Shown here in pieces: positions 1-11,290 of a stretch of DNA of 64,000 nucleotides (positions are counted from its first letter, which is position 1; every line of letters starts with the position of its first letter). The position numbers and the translations under genes were made by a program. Below the pieces are notes generated by a model. It saw only the letters and a list, made by a program, of their open reading frames with translations, was not told the origin of the DNA and searched no databases. Source of the stretch: Stomoxys calcitrans (Eukaryota; Arthropoda; Insecta; Diptera; Muscidae); the NCBI RefSeq assembly GCF_963082655.1, contig NC_081555.1, positions 31,295,266-31,359,265 on the forward strand. The letters are read 5' to 3'.

Positions 1-379
1 GTATTTAAACATAGAAGCGACAATTAAAAAGATAGCCGGATATGAATAATTCGCTCAGTCAAAATAACTAATTGTGTGGCTATACTATGCACTCAATGAA
101 CAAAATAGTTGGTGGACAATTTAAAGAAGTAGGGGAGAGGATGGAATATTTTGCAATATGTGATGGGCTCATATGTTTATTATTTAAATAAAAATTCTTT
201 TAGTTTGTAAATTCATATAGTCGAAGTTGTCAATATTCTTGAAATGTTCGCAGTGAATAAAGATTCTAAGTAATTAAAGAACGGGATATGTGGTAGGTCG
301 CCTTTTCGCGAACATACTCAAAATGTACATGTTCGCTTTGGGGTTGTTGGAGATAATGCGACGAAAGGCGTAATCAAAG
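1..379. other. No gene seen; AT-rich sequence
   Basis: This stretch is AT-rich with stops in all frames. I see no splice-flanked exon, no RNA gene and no clear transposon end. Confidence 0.5.
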
Positions 380-790
380 CAATATGGTGTCTCAAATGGA
401 AGATATAGCGAATCTGACATAGAAATATGGCGTCATGTGCCTTGAGGTTATCCCAGGCTCTAAAACCAATGATCTTGATAAGGTAGTACTCAATTGCGGG
501 GGTTTTAGAAGCATGGTATCAAACAAACATTAAAATATTGATTCATCTTTCAGAGAGCCTTAACCCCAAAACGGGCTAACGGGCATGTAACCAAATTATG
601 ATAATGTGTGGTTTAAATTCAAGATATTTGAGAACAGTGCACAAATTTGATACCCAACTGTATTTGATATACAACTTTTTGCGCCAAGTATCTCAAGGGC
701 AGGGTTTTGAGAGTAGAGTACGATCTAACATTGACCATATGAAGTCAAGTATCTGAGCACTGAACTCTACTTAAAATACTAATAAAAATA
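380..790 (+). repeat. Diverged modular repeat, type C (copy 1)
   Basis: The stretch carries scattered pieces of the phrases that define the repeat at 1640-2008, such as 'tttgagagtagagtacgat', 'ggtatcaaa' and 'gccaagtatct'. It looks like an old, degraded run of 110-170 bp modules. No coding potential is visible. The match is by eye and the boundaries are approximate. Confidence 0.4.
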
Positions 791-1639
791 CACAATCCTT
801 TGAAGCTAAGATGCAACCATGAACTCTAGAAGTTTAGATTACAAATTGAAGTAAATTTTTGTTTTGTGTATTGTGAAAGAAGGCACAGCGTAGAGTGCCT
901 GGGTGGGCTAATATATATTATTTTACCTAATCATATGGTCATCAAAATGTATATAATATTTAAATGGTTTATCAATTTCTTTTAAAATTCCCATTTGAAT
1001 ATATTAACCACCTTTAAAATTATTGTTATTGTTTTTTGCTTAACTATTTAATCTGTTTGCTTTATCTATGGGGAGAAAAAAAATACATTTATTGCGGATA
1101 TGACTGACTTAAAAAAATGTTCAGCATTCATTCTGTATATGATGTTATGCCAATATTTGCAATTTTTATGAATGCAACTAGATAAGCGTGTGTTTATCTG
1201 CATATATAAAAATTTAGTGTGAATGAGATACAATTTTTATTTTTGTTTCTTTAATTCAAGTTTTTTTTGTTGTTCATGGCACTTATTTTTATTTTTATGA
1301 GTAATGAATGAATATTGTATTTATATTTAATGTACATAAATATCTTCGTGTTCTTGTGTTCTGGGAGCATTTTACATCTTCCGAGTTGGAAAAAGAACAA
1401 TAACATGCTTAAATTAAATTTATAAATGAAAGAAAATGAAAAAAATTTCTGGAAGATGTTTCCAGATTCAATATAGGATATGTATGCAGCCATATAAGCT
1501 TTTGTGCCGCTTACTTATACACTTCAGCTAGGAAGTTTTTGTTTTATTTTATATACAATCAATATACACGAGATTATTACATCATATTTATATAATTTGT
1601 ACAAGGAAGCATTCACTTACATTTGGGAGTAAGTTAGGT
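791..1639. other. No gene seen; AT-rich sequence
   Basis: The stretch has very high A+T content with short T and A runs. An 80-codon frame on the minus strand (1251-1493) has AT-driven composition and no homology that I recognise. I do not regard it as a gene. Confidence 0.5.
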
Positions 1640-2008
1640 CAGACCGAATTTTTTCAAAATTGTCCCATTATAACAATGTGGGACTTAAATGAATGGTATT
1701 TGAGAGTAGAACACGTATCTGTTATTCAATTTTGAAGCCAAATGTTTGAGGTTACGCCCAAAAGCTCCCCCTTAACTGAACTTCATTTCCGACTGTGGCC
1801 TGGACTCCACCCCACCCTCAAACCGTTTACCGTTCCTGCCTATTGGCCTATTGGTGCTCATATAAAATGCATTTGAAAGTAGAGCACGAAGCTTAGGCCT
1901 GGATGGCCAACCCACTTCCGAAATACCCCCTAAACCGGAAATATTTACCAATACGGTAGTAAAGGACTGAAAAAAAGTCATTTGGGAGTAGAGTAAAAAT
2001 TTGCAAAG
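1640..2008 (+). repeat. Modular tandem repeat, type C (copy 2)
   Basis: Three imperfect modules are marked by 'tttgagagtagaacacg' (near 1699), 'ttgaaagtagagcacg' (near 1873) and 'ttgggagtagagtaaa' (near 1982). Between them lie C-rich segments (cccccttaactg, ccccctaaaccgg) and 'atatttacc'. The overlapping minus-strand frames of 77-85 codons are incidental. The same modules appear at about 380-790 and 52170-52600. A SINE fragment adjoins it on the right. Confidence 0.55.
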
Positions 2009-2150
2009 GAACCGAGCTGGGGCATACATCTCTCACATCAATGAGTGTTTTGCGGTTCAAGTTTGATCTCAATGATAATGTACTTTCTTTATAGCCGAGT
2101 ACGAACGGTGTGCCGCAGTGCGACACCCCTTTGGTTATAATTTTTTACAT
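2009..2150 (-). mobile_element. tRNA-derived SINE, 5'-truncated copy
   Basis: This is the 3' body of the SINE seen full length at 26514-26821, in reverse orientation: 'tctcacatcaatgagtg', 'tatagccgagtacgaacgg', 'gtgccgcagtgcgacacc' and 'ttacatg' occur in the same order. The tRNA-like head with box A and box B is missing. Confidence 0.7.
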
Positions 2151-2239
2151 GACTATGCATGGGTATTATACAGTCAGCCCCGCCCGACTTTTGCCCTTCC
2201 TTACTGGTTGCAACTGCTTGAATCACGAAGATGATAATA

Positions 2240-2670
2240 TCAATCACAGTTTTTGAAAAAGGTGATTGAATACAATTTCAATTAAAAAAATTGCATTTTC
2301 AATTGAAAAAATGATTGCAATTTCCAGTTAATTTTTTAATTAATCCAATTAAAAAAAAAAAGGATTGAATCAAAAGTAATCATGGACCTAAAACTAAAAC
2401 CTCAAATTCGAGATATAGGAGTTTAAATATATGTGAATCATATTGCATTGAAATCGAGGCTGCACGTTATAGAGCGCAAAATTTTTAATGATAATTTCCA
2501 ATTAAATTTTTAATTAAAAATCGGCAAAATTTAAATCACGATCGTGAATGAAAAAAATCCGTAGTTATTTAAAAATTTATTGATTCAATTAATTTTTTAA
2601 TTAAAAAGATTTTTAATTTCAATTAAAATTTTAATTGAAAAAATTTTCGTGGTATTTTTTCTGTGTAGTA
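2240..2670. repeat. AT-rich element built from CAATTAAA/TTTAATTG words
   Basis: Words such as 'caattgaaaaaatt', 'aattaaaaaaatt' and 'caattaaaattttaattg' recur on both strands, so much of the segment can fold back on itself. The right edge reads 'tttcgtggtattttttctgtgtag', which resembles a DNA-transposon end. It is probably a nonautonomous element or an AT-rich minisatellite. I cannot name the family, and I see no target duplication. Confidence 0.4.
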
Positions 2671-3430
2671 CATATAAAATACCAATGTAAAGTGTACGCA
2701 AAAGCCAATCTAAAATCATTGTCCTTATTCCTTTTGTTTCTTAGGTTCCAGCTTCTTAATATTTAGTTATTTCATCTGTTTCTTTAAAACTCATTTCATT
2801 TGTGAATAATTCGACACTCAAACTTGTTATCTCGCGTCCCGTCTTAACTTACTTCTAAATGTTAAATGCTAGCTAATGCTGAACTTTCGTACGATCTGCT
2901 GCGTATAATCTCTTTGTTGTATACACTAGGCCGCCCATATAATAATGCCCAATTGATGATTTTTTAACTGCATTAATCATTCTATTTATACAGCTTGTTT
3001 GAAAATACAACGATATAGTACAACACATACCATGTTGTTGTTTTTTTTTATATTAAGATTATCGAAACTCAAAAGTGTGTTGACAATCAATCAAATAATT
3101 TGGACAAATTCCAAATGTGTACAGGTGTTTTGTATTTCGTTCATTTCATATTGTTTTGAACTGAACTAAATACCTTGTTATTGGGATTTCCATGAAAGTG
3201 TCAAATATCATAATACATTAGCTTTTAATTTCTCTTAATGTATAACACATATGTAGAACATGTCAATTTAGCTAAAAAAAATTGTTATTGCTTTGTATTC
3301 ATCGTGGATATGCTGTAAGGAATATGACTCCAATTGATTCACAACCTGATGTAAAGTTTATACCCACAACTTCCGGTTTGGTTTCTAGAGGGCAAAGTTT
3401 TTGTATTTGAACCAAATAGAAATTGTCTTA
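2671..3430. other. No gene seen
   Basis: This is AT-rich unique-looking DNA. No ORF, splice-flanked exon or repeat family seen elsewhere in the window could be recognised. Confidence 0.5.
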
Positions 3431-3706
3431 CAAATTTTGCCCCACTAAGGAACAGGGGCAAACTTCTCACATATCAATGAGTGCAGACCGATTCAAGTTT
3501 TAAGCTCAATGATAAGGGGGCTTCTTTTTTAAAGCCGACTCCTCCTTGGACAGAAATTTTTAGATGGCATAGTACCTCACAAATGTTGCTAGCATTAGGA
3601 GGGGAAAATCAGCGCTGAAAATTTTTTCTGATGGACTCGCCTGGATTCGAACCCCAGCGTGCATCGTCATAGGCGGACATGCTAAACTCTGCGCTACTGT
3701 GGCCTT
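3431..3706 (-). mobile_element. tRNA-derived SINE (minus orientation, internal deletion)
   Basis: Read on the minus strand, the copy begins with the tRNA-like head: a box A region near 3680-3700 (GTAGCGCAGAGTTTAGCATG) and box B 'ggttcgaatcc' near 3645-3655. The body carries 'ttgccccactaagg' and 'caaacttctcacatatcaat'. About 20 bp of the body ('gtgccgcagtgcgac' in other copies) is absent. It is a neutral retroposed copy next to a LINE relic. Confidence 0.8.
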
Positions 3707-3754
3707 CGGTTTTATTTTACTTGAACGTAAACTTTTTTTATACTAATGATCATG

Positions 3755-4402
3755 TTACATGGATGGATAAAAGCTAGAGGACAGTACTACGGTCCTGCAG
3801 GCGGAGATCCGGGCGATCACGCAATGCGTGAAGTGGTGTAGTGCTAACGCGAAGACGTCGAGTGTGATCATCTTTACCGACAGTAAAATTCCCATAAGGG
3901 CTATAACAACTAGCACGGTAAGGTCACGAACTGCCTTGCAGTGTAAGAAGGATATTAACGCCTTCACTGAGAATGGCAAAATCCGCATCGTTTGGGTGCT
4001 GGGCTATAACGGAGTAATGGGAAATAGAAGGGCAGACGATTTGGCGGTGAAGGCCAGAGGACTGTCGTCAATAAACTTGGTTAACCCGAAGCCTTTCGGG
4101 TCGACGCAGTCCGAGTTAAGGGAGCGGGTGACGAATGCGCATGCAACATTGTGGAACAGTGAAACAGTCGGTAGGACGGCGAAAATCCTATGGGGGGATC
4201 CAGATCGCGAGAAGACGAGGCTACTTCTGAAAGGAAGTAAGAAGGAGTCAGTATAGCTATTGGTATCATAACGGGACAGGACTATGAGCTCACCTATGTA
4301 CGTTGGAGCATTTCCTTTGTCATTGCCCTGCCTTCGCGTCTAACAGATACCGGCACTTAGGTGGAGGCACAATACCAGACATGAATCAACTTAGGGGATT
4401 GG
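3755..4402 (+). pseudogene. LINE family A: RNase H domain and 3' tail (relic)
   Basis: The conceptual product matches a retroelement RNase H. It shows an aspartate in the first strand (YMDG, then a stop where other copies have YTDGSK), the glutamate motif AEIRAI, the aspartate motif FTDSK, and a final motif close to GNRRADDLA. A region in which other copies read FYIENPG...PDHN is deleted after the first motif. The frame then runs open for 142 codons (3828-4256) and breaks near 4256. The segment after the break matches the LINE 3' coding tail seen at 7166-7695. RNase H after RT is known from I- and LOA-like non-LTR elements, so that placement is likely but not proven. It cannot transpose. Confidence 0.7.
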
Positions 4403-4480
4403 TTAAGGGAGCGGGTGACGAATGCGCATGCAACATTGTGGAACAGTGAAACAGTCGGTAGGACGGCGAAAATCCTATGG
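4402..4480 (+). repeat. 79-bp duplicate of LINE segment 4116-4194
   Basis: This block repeats 4116-4194 essentially without change, at an offset of 286 bp. It lies immediately after the truncated 3' end of the same LINE copy. The join is inside LINE sequence on the left and in unrelated AT-rich sequence on the right, which points to a local duplication or template switch after the insertion. Confidence 0.8.
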
Positions 4481-5757
4481 CGGAATCATGAAATATTATC
4501 AACGTCACAAATTGTTTTCGTTACGCCAAAACACATTCACAACAAATATTGAGCTGATGACAAACACAGAACAACCATGTCTTGAAGGTGAGATAATATC
4601 AAGGTATTTGCAGTATATCGATATGTGCTTAGCTGTAAGGGGGGATACTCGCAATTTGAGTTTTTTACGCAAATCACAACTGTATGTATGATTGTTTACA
4701 ACGACAACAACAACATATTAATTGGGTGGCGGCAGCACCATGTGAGACAAGTGCTAGTGATAATTTAACCATGCATTTACTACCTCTTATCACTTTGTGT
4801 TAAATACTTAATTTGGTTAGTCGCTTTTGCCCACAACCCCTTCAGCATATTCTATCTATCTTTCCTCTCTGTTGTACTTTCTTTCTCCGTTCCAAAACCA
4901 TTTTGTAGTTCATACCTTAAGAAGTAACTTGAATACATTTAAGAATATAGCTGTGTGTATGTGTTGTATGTGATATATGTATATATTTTATTGAGTTAAT
5001 AAAACAAAGCAGCGGCTACAACAACAACAATTATGAAAATCAAAAGACTATGGCTGTAATCACGACATGAAGGAGTTCGAGTGTGATAACACTTTGTGTA
5101 TTTTAAAATGTTTCTTTGTGTTTTTGCTGTTGTTGCTATTCATTTCTATTTTATGTCAGCCTGTTTTTTCTCTTTTTTTGTTTGTGAATGACTGATAGTA
5201 GTGTGTATAAAGTTGAATGAGTACCGCGTCAATAATGAGCCGAATGGTTTGCATGGAGGGATGGTGTCAATAATACCACAAAAAAAACCCCATACACAAA
5301 CACATGTGGCAACAGTAATAATAAAAAAAATAAGCAGCAGTCTGATGAACTGACACTGTGCAAACAACGCTTGGGGATGGTAGAACATAGGCGTCTATCA
5401 CCATCACCTAGAATAGGTGATAGGTTTTATTCTCTAGTGTGTTATGCTAGCATATCTATCTTTGCAGAAGCAGTGTTGCCATTTGCTACATCTTTTAATG
5501 CTTAAAGAAAATAAACATACCTATTCGATTAGTAAATGTTTTAAATAAATGTATTTTTTTGATAGTAGGTATTGCGTTAAACTTGCACTGTGTCACCTTG
5601 TTTTTCTATGTTAATTCCAAAGTCCCTATTAAGCTTTTTGACGTCATAAGCAAACAAAAGCATCATTTTGAAATAGGTTATTAGTGCAAATGTTTTTGCT
5701 TTAAATTCCGGAAGATGATTAGATGGTTTCAAAGATGTGACAACAATATAAACATTT
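4481..5757. other. No gene seen; one TATCGATA and one CAGTGTTGCCA
   Basis: This is noncoding, AT-rich DNA. TATCGATA lies at 4616-4623. CAGTGTTGCCA, a motif that recurs through the window, lies at 5471-5481. The 80-codon minus-strand frame at 5146-5388 has no recognisable homology. Confidence 0.5.
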
Positions 5758-6690
5758 TTTGTGTTTTTTGTGTATTTTTTTGCATTTTTTTGTACTCTTT
5801 TCGTTGTTTGCTTTATTTATGGTTTTGTTGTAAGTTTTTATTTTTCTTTAATTTTTTATTTTGTTTTATTTTTTATTTTATTTAATTTTTTAATTTTAAT
5901 TTTATTTAATTTTTTGATTTTATTTAATTTTTCAATTTTAATTTTTTGTTTTTTATTTTATTCTTTTTTTATTTTTTTATTATGTTGATATTTCAGTTTT
6001 TAATTTTTATTTTTTTTTAATTGTTATTTGTTTTTATTTTTATTTTTTCCTTATTTATTATTTGTTTTATATTTTCTTTAATTTTTTATTTTTATTTTTT
6101 TTTTTAATTTTTTATTTTTATTTTTTTTTTAATTTTTTATTTTTTTTAATTTTTTATTTTTTTAATTTTTTATTTTTTTAATTTTAATTTTTATTTTATT
6201 GTTTTGTTTTAATGTTTTATTTAGTTATTTTTTTAATTTAATTTTATTTTTTTGCTTTTATTTTTTTTTAATTTTTTACTTTTTTTTTAATTTTTTACTT
6301 TTTTTTAATTTTTTATTTTATTGTTATTTTAGATTTTAATTTTATATTTTTTTGTTATTTTAGATTTTAATTTTTATATTTTTTTGTTATTTTAGATTTT
6401 AATTTTTACATTTTATTTTTTTTTTCAATTTTGATTTTAATTTTTGTTTTATTTAATTCTTATTTAGATTTTTTCATTTTTAATTTTTTTAAATTTTTTA
6501 TTTTATTTTTTTTTTTTTAAATTTAATTTTCATTTTATTTTTTATTTTATTTTTTTATTTTTTTATTATTTTTATAATTTTTTTATTTTTTTATTATTTT
6601 TATAATTTTTTTATTTTATTTATTTATTTTCTTCATTTATTTTTTACTTATTTTTTTTTATATATATACTTTACTTTTTATTTCTATTGT
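5758..6690. repeat. T-rich low-complexity tract (~930 bp)
   Basis: Nearly pure T with interspersed A (TTTTTATTTTTTAATTTT pattern). Internal short arrays include about three copies of a roughly 34-bp unit, 'gttattttagattttaattt', near 6320-6410. A 75-codon frame at 5761-5988 consists mostly of F, L and I and is a by-product of the composition. The strand asymmetry (T on +, A on -) is extreme over the whole length. Confidence 0.9.
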
Positions 6691-7165
6691 TATTTTTTAA
6701 GCAATTTTTGTGTAATCACGCCTGTTCCTATTTTCACGGAAATTTGCGATTCCATATCGTAAGCATTTGGTGCGGCGATGCATGGGTTGATTCTTCGGCA
6801 TTCGTGCGATTTTCTTTTTATTAACATTTCGTTGGCAACACTTGAACAGATGCAACAGAAATGAGTCAAATGTATTGCCTAATTGCATACACCATACGTA
6901 CATATATTTGTGTCAATTACTTTTTATCTGCTTTAGAAGAACCGTTTAAAATTACTAAATAATTATAAAGCATTATCAACATTTGTTTTTATTTGGCTTT
7001 ATTATCATCTTATGATGATAAAGTGCAAAGCGAAAAACTCATTTCTTTTTCTGACACACAATTCGGTGCAGAGGCAATTTGAGCGATTTGAAATCGGAAC
7101 ATTTTTGCGATTTTCGATTACCGGAATATAAAATCAATTCGCAAAATTGTGATTTTGCTCAACTG
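6691..7165. other. No gene seen
   Basis: This is AT-rich noncoding DNA between the T-rich tract and a LINE 3' end. No motif could be recognised. Confidence 0.5.
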
Positions 7166-7695
7166 TTACCCCGAGTTAAGAGCGTGGGCGACGAATGCGC
7201 ATGCAACCCTCTGGAACAGTGAAACGGTCGGTAGGGTGGCGAAAATCCTATGGGGAGATCCAGATCATGAGAAAACGAGGCTATTGCTGGAAGGAAGTAA
7301 GAAGGAGGTCAGTACAGCTTTCGGTATCATAACGGGACACATAGGACTACGAGCTCACTTATATAAATTCGGTGTGGCAAATGATAGCATGTGGAGAATG
7401 ATGAGACGTTGGAGCATTTTCTATGTCATCTTCCGGCTAACAGATACCGGTACTTAGGTGGGGACACAATACCAAACATGAATCAACTGGTATGGAAAAC
7501 AAAGATTTTAATTTTTTTTTCGAGTTTACGTGGTATGAAGAACAATTAAATATTTTGATTTAAGATTTTTTTTCCAAATTACTTTTTAGTTTTTAGAGCG
7601 CGCAACGAGCCGATTACTTAGGTGTATGTCCCTTGTGGCATGGAGCGGATTAATATCCGTACTCTCTTTTCAACTTAACCAAACCTATACAACTC
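7166..7695 (+). pseudogene. LINE family A: 3' end of ORF2 and 3' UTR
   Basis: The segment aligns by eye with 4116-4400 and 41323-41755: 'gcgacgaatgcgcatgcaac', 'gaaacggtcggtagg', 'cctatggggagatcc', then 'cataacgggacacatagga'. A frame of about 100 codons (7149-7457) covers it. It continues into the family's 3' UTR ('ccgattacttaggtgtatgt', 'gtggcatggagcggattaa') and ends near 'caacttaaccaaacc', the usual end of this family. The 5' part is missing, as is common for LINE insertions. Confidence 0.7.
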
Positions 7696-9180
7696 ATCGT
7701 CCAATTTAACTTTTTGTGCAGCTGGAGGACGAACTTCTTACCTGATTTAGCAGAAATTTCCTATGATGATTTTTGTTGACCTTTAGCATTTATGCTAAGT
7801 CCTAATTGGTAAATCGATATAAATCCTTGAAGATAAGTTCTCAATTAAATTATTTGAAATCTTTTATATATAGACTTGTTTGTATAATGTGACTCATGGT
7901 GGGGAGGGCATATTTGATTGGCCCGTCAATATCAACGCATTTCTTTAACTTGTTTTATTTTATGTCCAATGTTGTAGATAACTTTTTGTTTTGTTTCAAA
8001 TCAGTTTACTATCAACAAAGTTCACTTGTACTTTTACTCTCTAAATTGCGTTTTTATTCTTTTTATTAACCAAAGTACGCAATAACTTTCAAATTCGAAT
8101 TAAATGCAATTCCATTTCATATTATTTTACCAAAAGCAGGGTTGTCTTGCAGCCTTAAAATGTAAAATGGCAACACTGCCCAATATCGATCAAGTTCTTG
8201 TGGTGTAATGCTTGTTTGTTGTATGTAATAATTGCCTACCACACAAGAGCTTGTTGCTTCGGTTGTATGTAAACGAACTCATGCGGTGGTGGTGGGTTCA
8301 CATTGACAAGTCTCTGGCTTGTTGCTTGGAGCCTTGCCTTTCGTCGATAAGAGTCAGTATTACTAGACATTTGTTTTGTGTGTGTGTTTTTTTTAACGCA
8401 ACTGTATGTGTGCGTACATTTCTTTCCCCCCACTTTGACGTTTAGTTGGCTGAGAATAATCTCTTGCATGCACAAACATAGAGTCATGGTTTACTGATAA
8501 GAAATGTCAACAAGAGAGGGAAAAGCACCTCTGACGGGGGTATTTAATGATGAATATATGTTTTTTTCTCTACTCAAAATAATTTGACTTGCTCACTCCA
8601 CTCACAAAACGACACAAGGAGAAATGAAGTTGACATTTTATGAAGTTTTTTATTTTCAACATTGAATTGCTGGGATAGGAGTGGGGAGTGCATACGTACT
8701 TATTTAATAATGTTGTTTGTATTGTTTTTTTCTCCTATATATTTGCATTAACATATTAATGTTCGACCCCGAATATTATTATATATAATTCATTGTTGTC
8801 ATAAATGGATTGGGTATTGCCAAGGATGGGGGGTTAATTCATATCTATAATGGGTTAACTGATATTTAACATTACTATGAAAGTTACCCCTTTGTTAAAC
8901 GATCTTAAATTAATCACACCATACAACTTTTTTATAATATATATTTTTTTTTAAATGCTTATGTTGATTACACACCTTTGGGGGAAAAAACAGAGCGTTG
9001 GTAAACATTATGTGTTATTCAGATCAGACTGGAAGGTGATAAAATCTTGAATGCTTTTTCCTTATAATCACCATACTATCAAACATGTCTGCTGTTCAAT
9101 GACCGGTGTTTATATTGACGTCACTTGTGGCCTTTTTTCCCACCACCGTAGTCATTCCATTTGCAACAGATCGAAATATC
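7696..9180. other. No gene seen; TGGCAACACTG at 8168
   Basis: Noncoding. TGGCAACACTG at 8168-8178 is the reverse of CAGTGTTGCCA. With 'cagggttgtc' at 8137 it bounds a 42-bp segment with weakly inverted ends. Overlapping 77-83 codon frames at 8212-8487 on opposite strands have no recognisable homology. Confidence 0.45.
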
Positions 9181-9790
9181 AATTTTCGACCCTACAAAGT
9201 ATATATATTTCGGATCGTCGTTAAAAAAATCTAAAACGAGTTAACGATGTCCGTGTCTGATGATGTCCGTGATGTCTGTCCGTTTGTCCCTTCAAAAATT
9301 GAGATATTGGGATGAAATTTGGCACAGATACTTCTTTTTGATGTACGCTGGATAATTTCTTGAACGGGCCACACCGGACCATATTTGGATATATCCGTCA
9401 TGTAGCCCGATCTGCCGATGAAGGGTCTGAAGCCCATAAAAGCTTTATTTACTGCCCGATTTCGCTGAAATTTGAAACAGTGGGTTAATTTAAGCCTCCC
9501 GACTTCTGATCTAAATATGGTTCAGATCGGACTATATCTAGATATAGCTGCCCTATAGACCGATCTTCCGATTAAGGGCCTGAAGCCCATAAAAGTTTTA
9601 TTTTTAACCGATTTCGCTGAAATTTTAAACAATGAGTAGTTATACGTCTCCCAACATAGGACCTAAATATGGTTCAGATCGAACTAAATTTAGATAAAAC
9701 TGCAATACAGACCGATCTGCCGATGAAGGGTCTGAAGTTTGACCTTTACGATACTACGGATTTTTTCAAACACTGCAAGTTCTATTTGGT
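9181..9790 (+). repeat. Modular tandem repeat, type B
   Basis: Three modules of about 150 bp are marked by 'gatctgccgatgaagggt' (near 9411 and 9712) and 'gatcttccgattaagggc' (near 9561). Each is followed by 'ctgaagcccataaaag' and 'ccgatttcgctgaaattt'. The upstream part carries 'gtccgtgatgtctgtccgt' and a 'tgggatgaaatttggcacag' phrase. It is related in layout to type A repeats but distinct in sequence. No protein is encoded. Confidence 0.7.
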
Positions 9791-9879
9791 CTGCTTTTGC
9801 AGTTTAATTTAAGCTACGTTGAAAAGAGAGCATAGGATTTACTCTCACACATGATTGTTGGGTTTACCTAAGACAGTAA

Positions 9880-10310
9880 ATGGGATCGATCTTGTATTAC
9901 ATAGCTCCAAGTTGCTTCAAGTTTGGTTATTATCTGACTCCTTGTCTTAGGGAGATGTCCTCCGCTTGTATTTGCATGTCGTATATACCTTTGGGATGAA
10001 GAGACACAAAGATCTTTATCATTTCGAAAGCAGGGAACCTTACCACAAGAAAGCGAACGATTTTCGTCCAATTAGTCTGTCATGCTTTATGCTGAAGACT
10101 CTAGAGAGGTTGATAGAATCATATCTTAGGGCAAAGATCTCTGGAGATCGACTGTCACGGCAACATTATGCATATAGTAAGGGCAGATTCACTGAATCAG
10201 CCTTTCATGATCTAGTCGCCTACATAGAGGGTTCTCTCGCTTTCAAGGAATACACAATGGTAGCATTGTGCCTGGACAAATTGCTGACATCACTGCTGTG
10301 AGGCTAAGGG
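9880..10310 (+). pseudogene. LINE family B: reverse transcriptase N-terminal part (relic)
   Basis: The translation from about 10043 contains NDFRPISLSCFMLKTLERLI, a classic non-LTR reverse-transcriptase block. It is followed by a segment rich in LSRQHYAYSKGRFTESA and a helix ending KEYTMVAL, just before the expected LDIEGAFNN motif. There the frame breaks (cctggacaaattgc). Slightly upstream, a shifted frame resembles the FISKAG stretch that usually precedes this block. The copy is truncated and frameshifted. It is a different family from LINE A, and its sequence is shared with 37500-38140. Confidence 0.7.
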
Positions 10311-11067
10311 AGCTGTCTCTTTGGTCATGCGGCGGCTACGGACACTTTGTCAGCCTTGTTACAATGCTCAATGTTCCAGGCAGTGTGAATTACACAGTGC
10401 CTGCGCCGCTTTTTGATTAAAAGTACCGATTGGAATTACAATATCCCTGGTAAAAGAAATTACATACATTTCTATACAGATGGTTCCAAAATAGACGACC
10501 AGGTGGTATTCGAGCGGTACTTTGAAGAACTAGGACTGATAATATCGACTAGGTTACCAGACCACTGGAGTGTGTAGCAAGCGAAGATACTTGAATTAAA
10601 GAAGTGATTTAATGAATGGCAAAGGTATAATGTCATTACGGCAACGGGCATAAATATCTTCTCAGACAGCCATTCAGCCGTCCCCGAAGGTCGCACATCG
10701 CTCAACGAAATGGCTGAAAGTTCAAAATTCAACTATTCCGGGTGCCGGGCTCCAGAGATATCCCAGGGAATTGAAAGTCCACAAAGGATCTTTGCTGGCA
10801 TTTCTGCTTTTCTTCGTTCCACAATGCCACATGTACGTTTTCCGTTCATCTCATTGCCATGAAAGACTTCTCATTATTCCATAGTTTGTCACCGGCAACT
10901 CTCTGGCCTTACTGTCCTTGAAATTTAGAACGGTTCTTGGTATCATCACCTGATTTGTATAGTCACACGTTCACAAATGCCAGTCTCGTATTTTCACTAT
11001 ACAAGATTAAGCATTCCGTGATTGCTCAAACCGCCACCTGCATGATCTACAATCAAGATATTCAATC
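10311..11067 (+). pseudogene. LINE family B: RNase H domain and degenerate 3' part
   Basis: After a deletion of most of the RT domain, the sequence resumes with 'catttctatacagatggttccaaaa', giving YTDGSK, the first RNase H motif (near 10470). It then runs FEELGLIISTRLPDH, a QAKI motif where a catalytic glutamate is expected, and FSDSHSA (third motif, aspartate kept). The glutamate appears changed to lysine. Sequence past 10740 is very degenerate. The segment 10320-10480 aligns with 37570-37790. Confidence 0.6.
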
Positions 11068-11167
11068 GCGGCACATAATAACAACACAGGCTGGACCTTT
11101 AAGCTCCGATCTGGATGGTGTTCATTGTTATCACTAGAAGTTTAACTGCGAGCTACCGGGCGCGTCC
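11068..11167 (+). repeat. Element X, partial copy (a)
   Basis: The core 'acaacacaggctgga', 'gatggtgttcattgttatcac', 'aagtttaactgcgagctacc', 'gggcgcgtcc' is shared with 62428-62723 (+) and, reversed, with 31328-31440. Here it follows a LINE B remnant directly. The origin is unknown. It may be a retroposon or a LINE 5' region. Confidence 0.6.
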
Positions 11168-11174
11168 GTTAGCT

Positions 11175-11290
11175 CGTCCCTTGGTGGAATGTTCATGGAC
11201 AAATTTGCAAATTTGTTTCTGATGTTCTCAACGGGCTTAGAACCCAGGCGTTCAGCGGACATGTCTACCTGTAAGCTACGGTATCCCCTT
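11175..11290. mobile_element. Two short SINE fragments in opposite orientation
   Basis: 11180-11212 ('tggtggaatgttcatggac') is the 3' end of the SINE on the + strand. 11220-11275 ('cttagaacccaggcgttcagcggacatg') is the tRNA-like head on the - strand. They abut, so this is a rearranged or doubly inserted remnant. Confidence 0.6.

Noticed and set aside
5761..5988. F/L/I-rich open frame as a membrane protein
   Set aside because: It lies wholly in a T-rich low-complexity tract; TTT and ATT codons give hydrophobic residues automatically.
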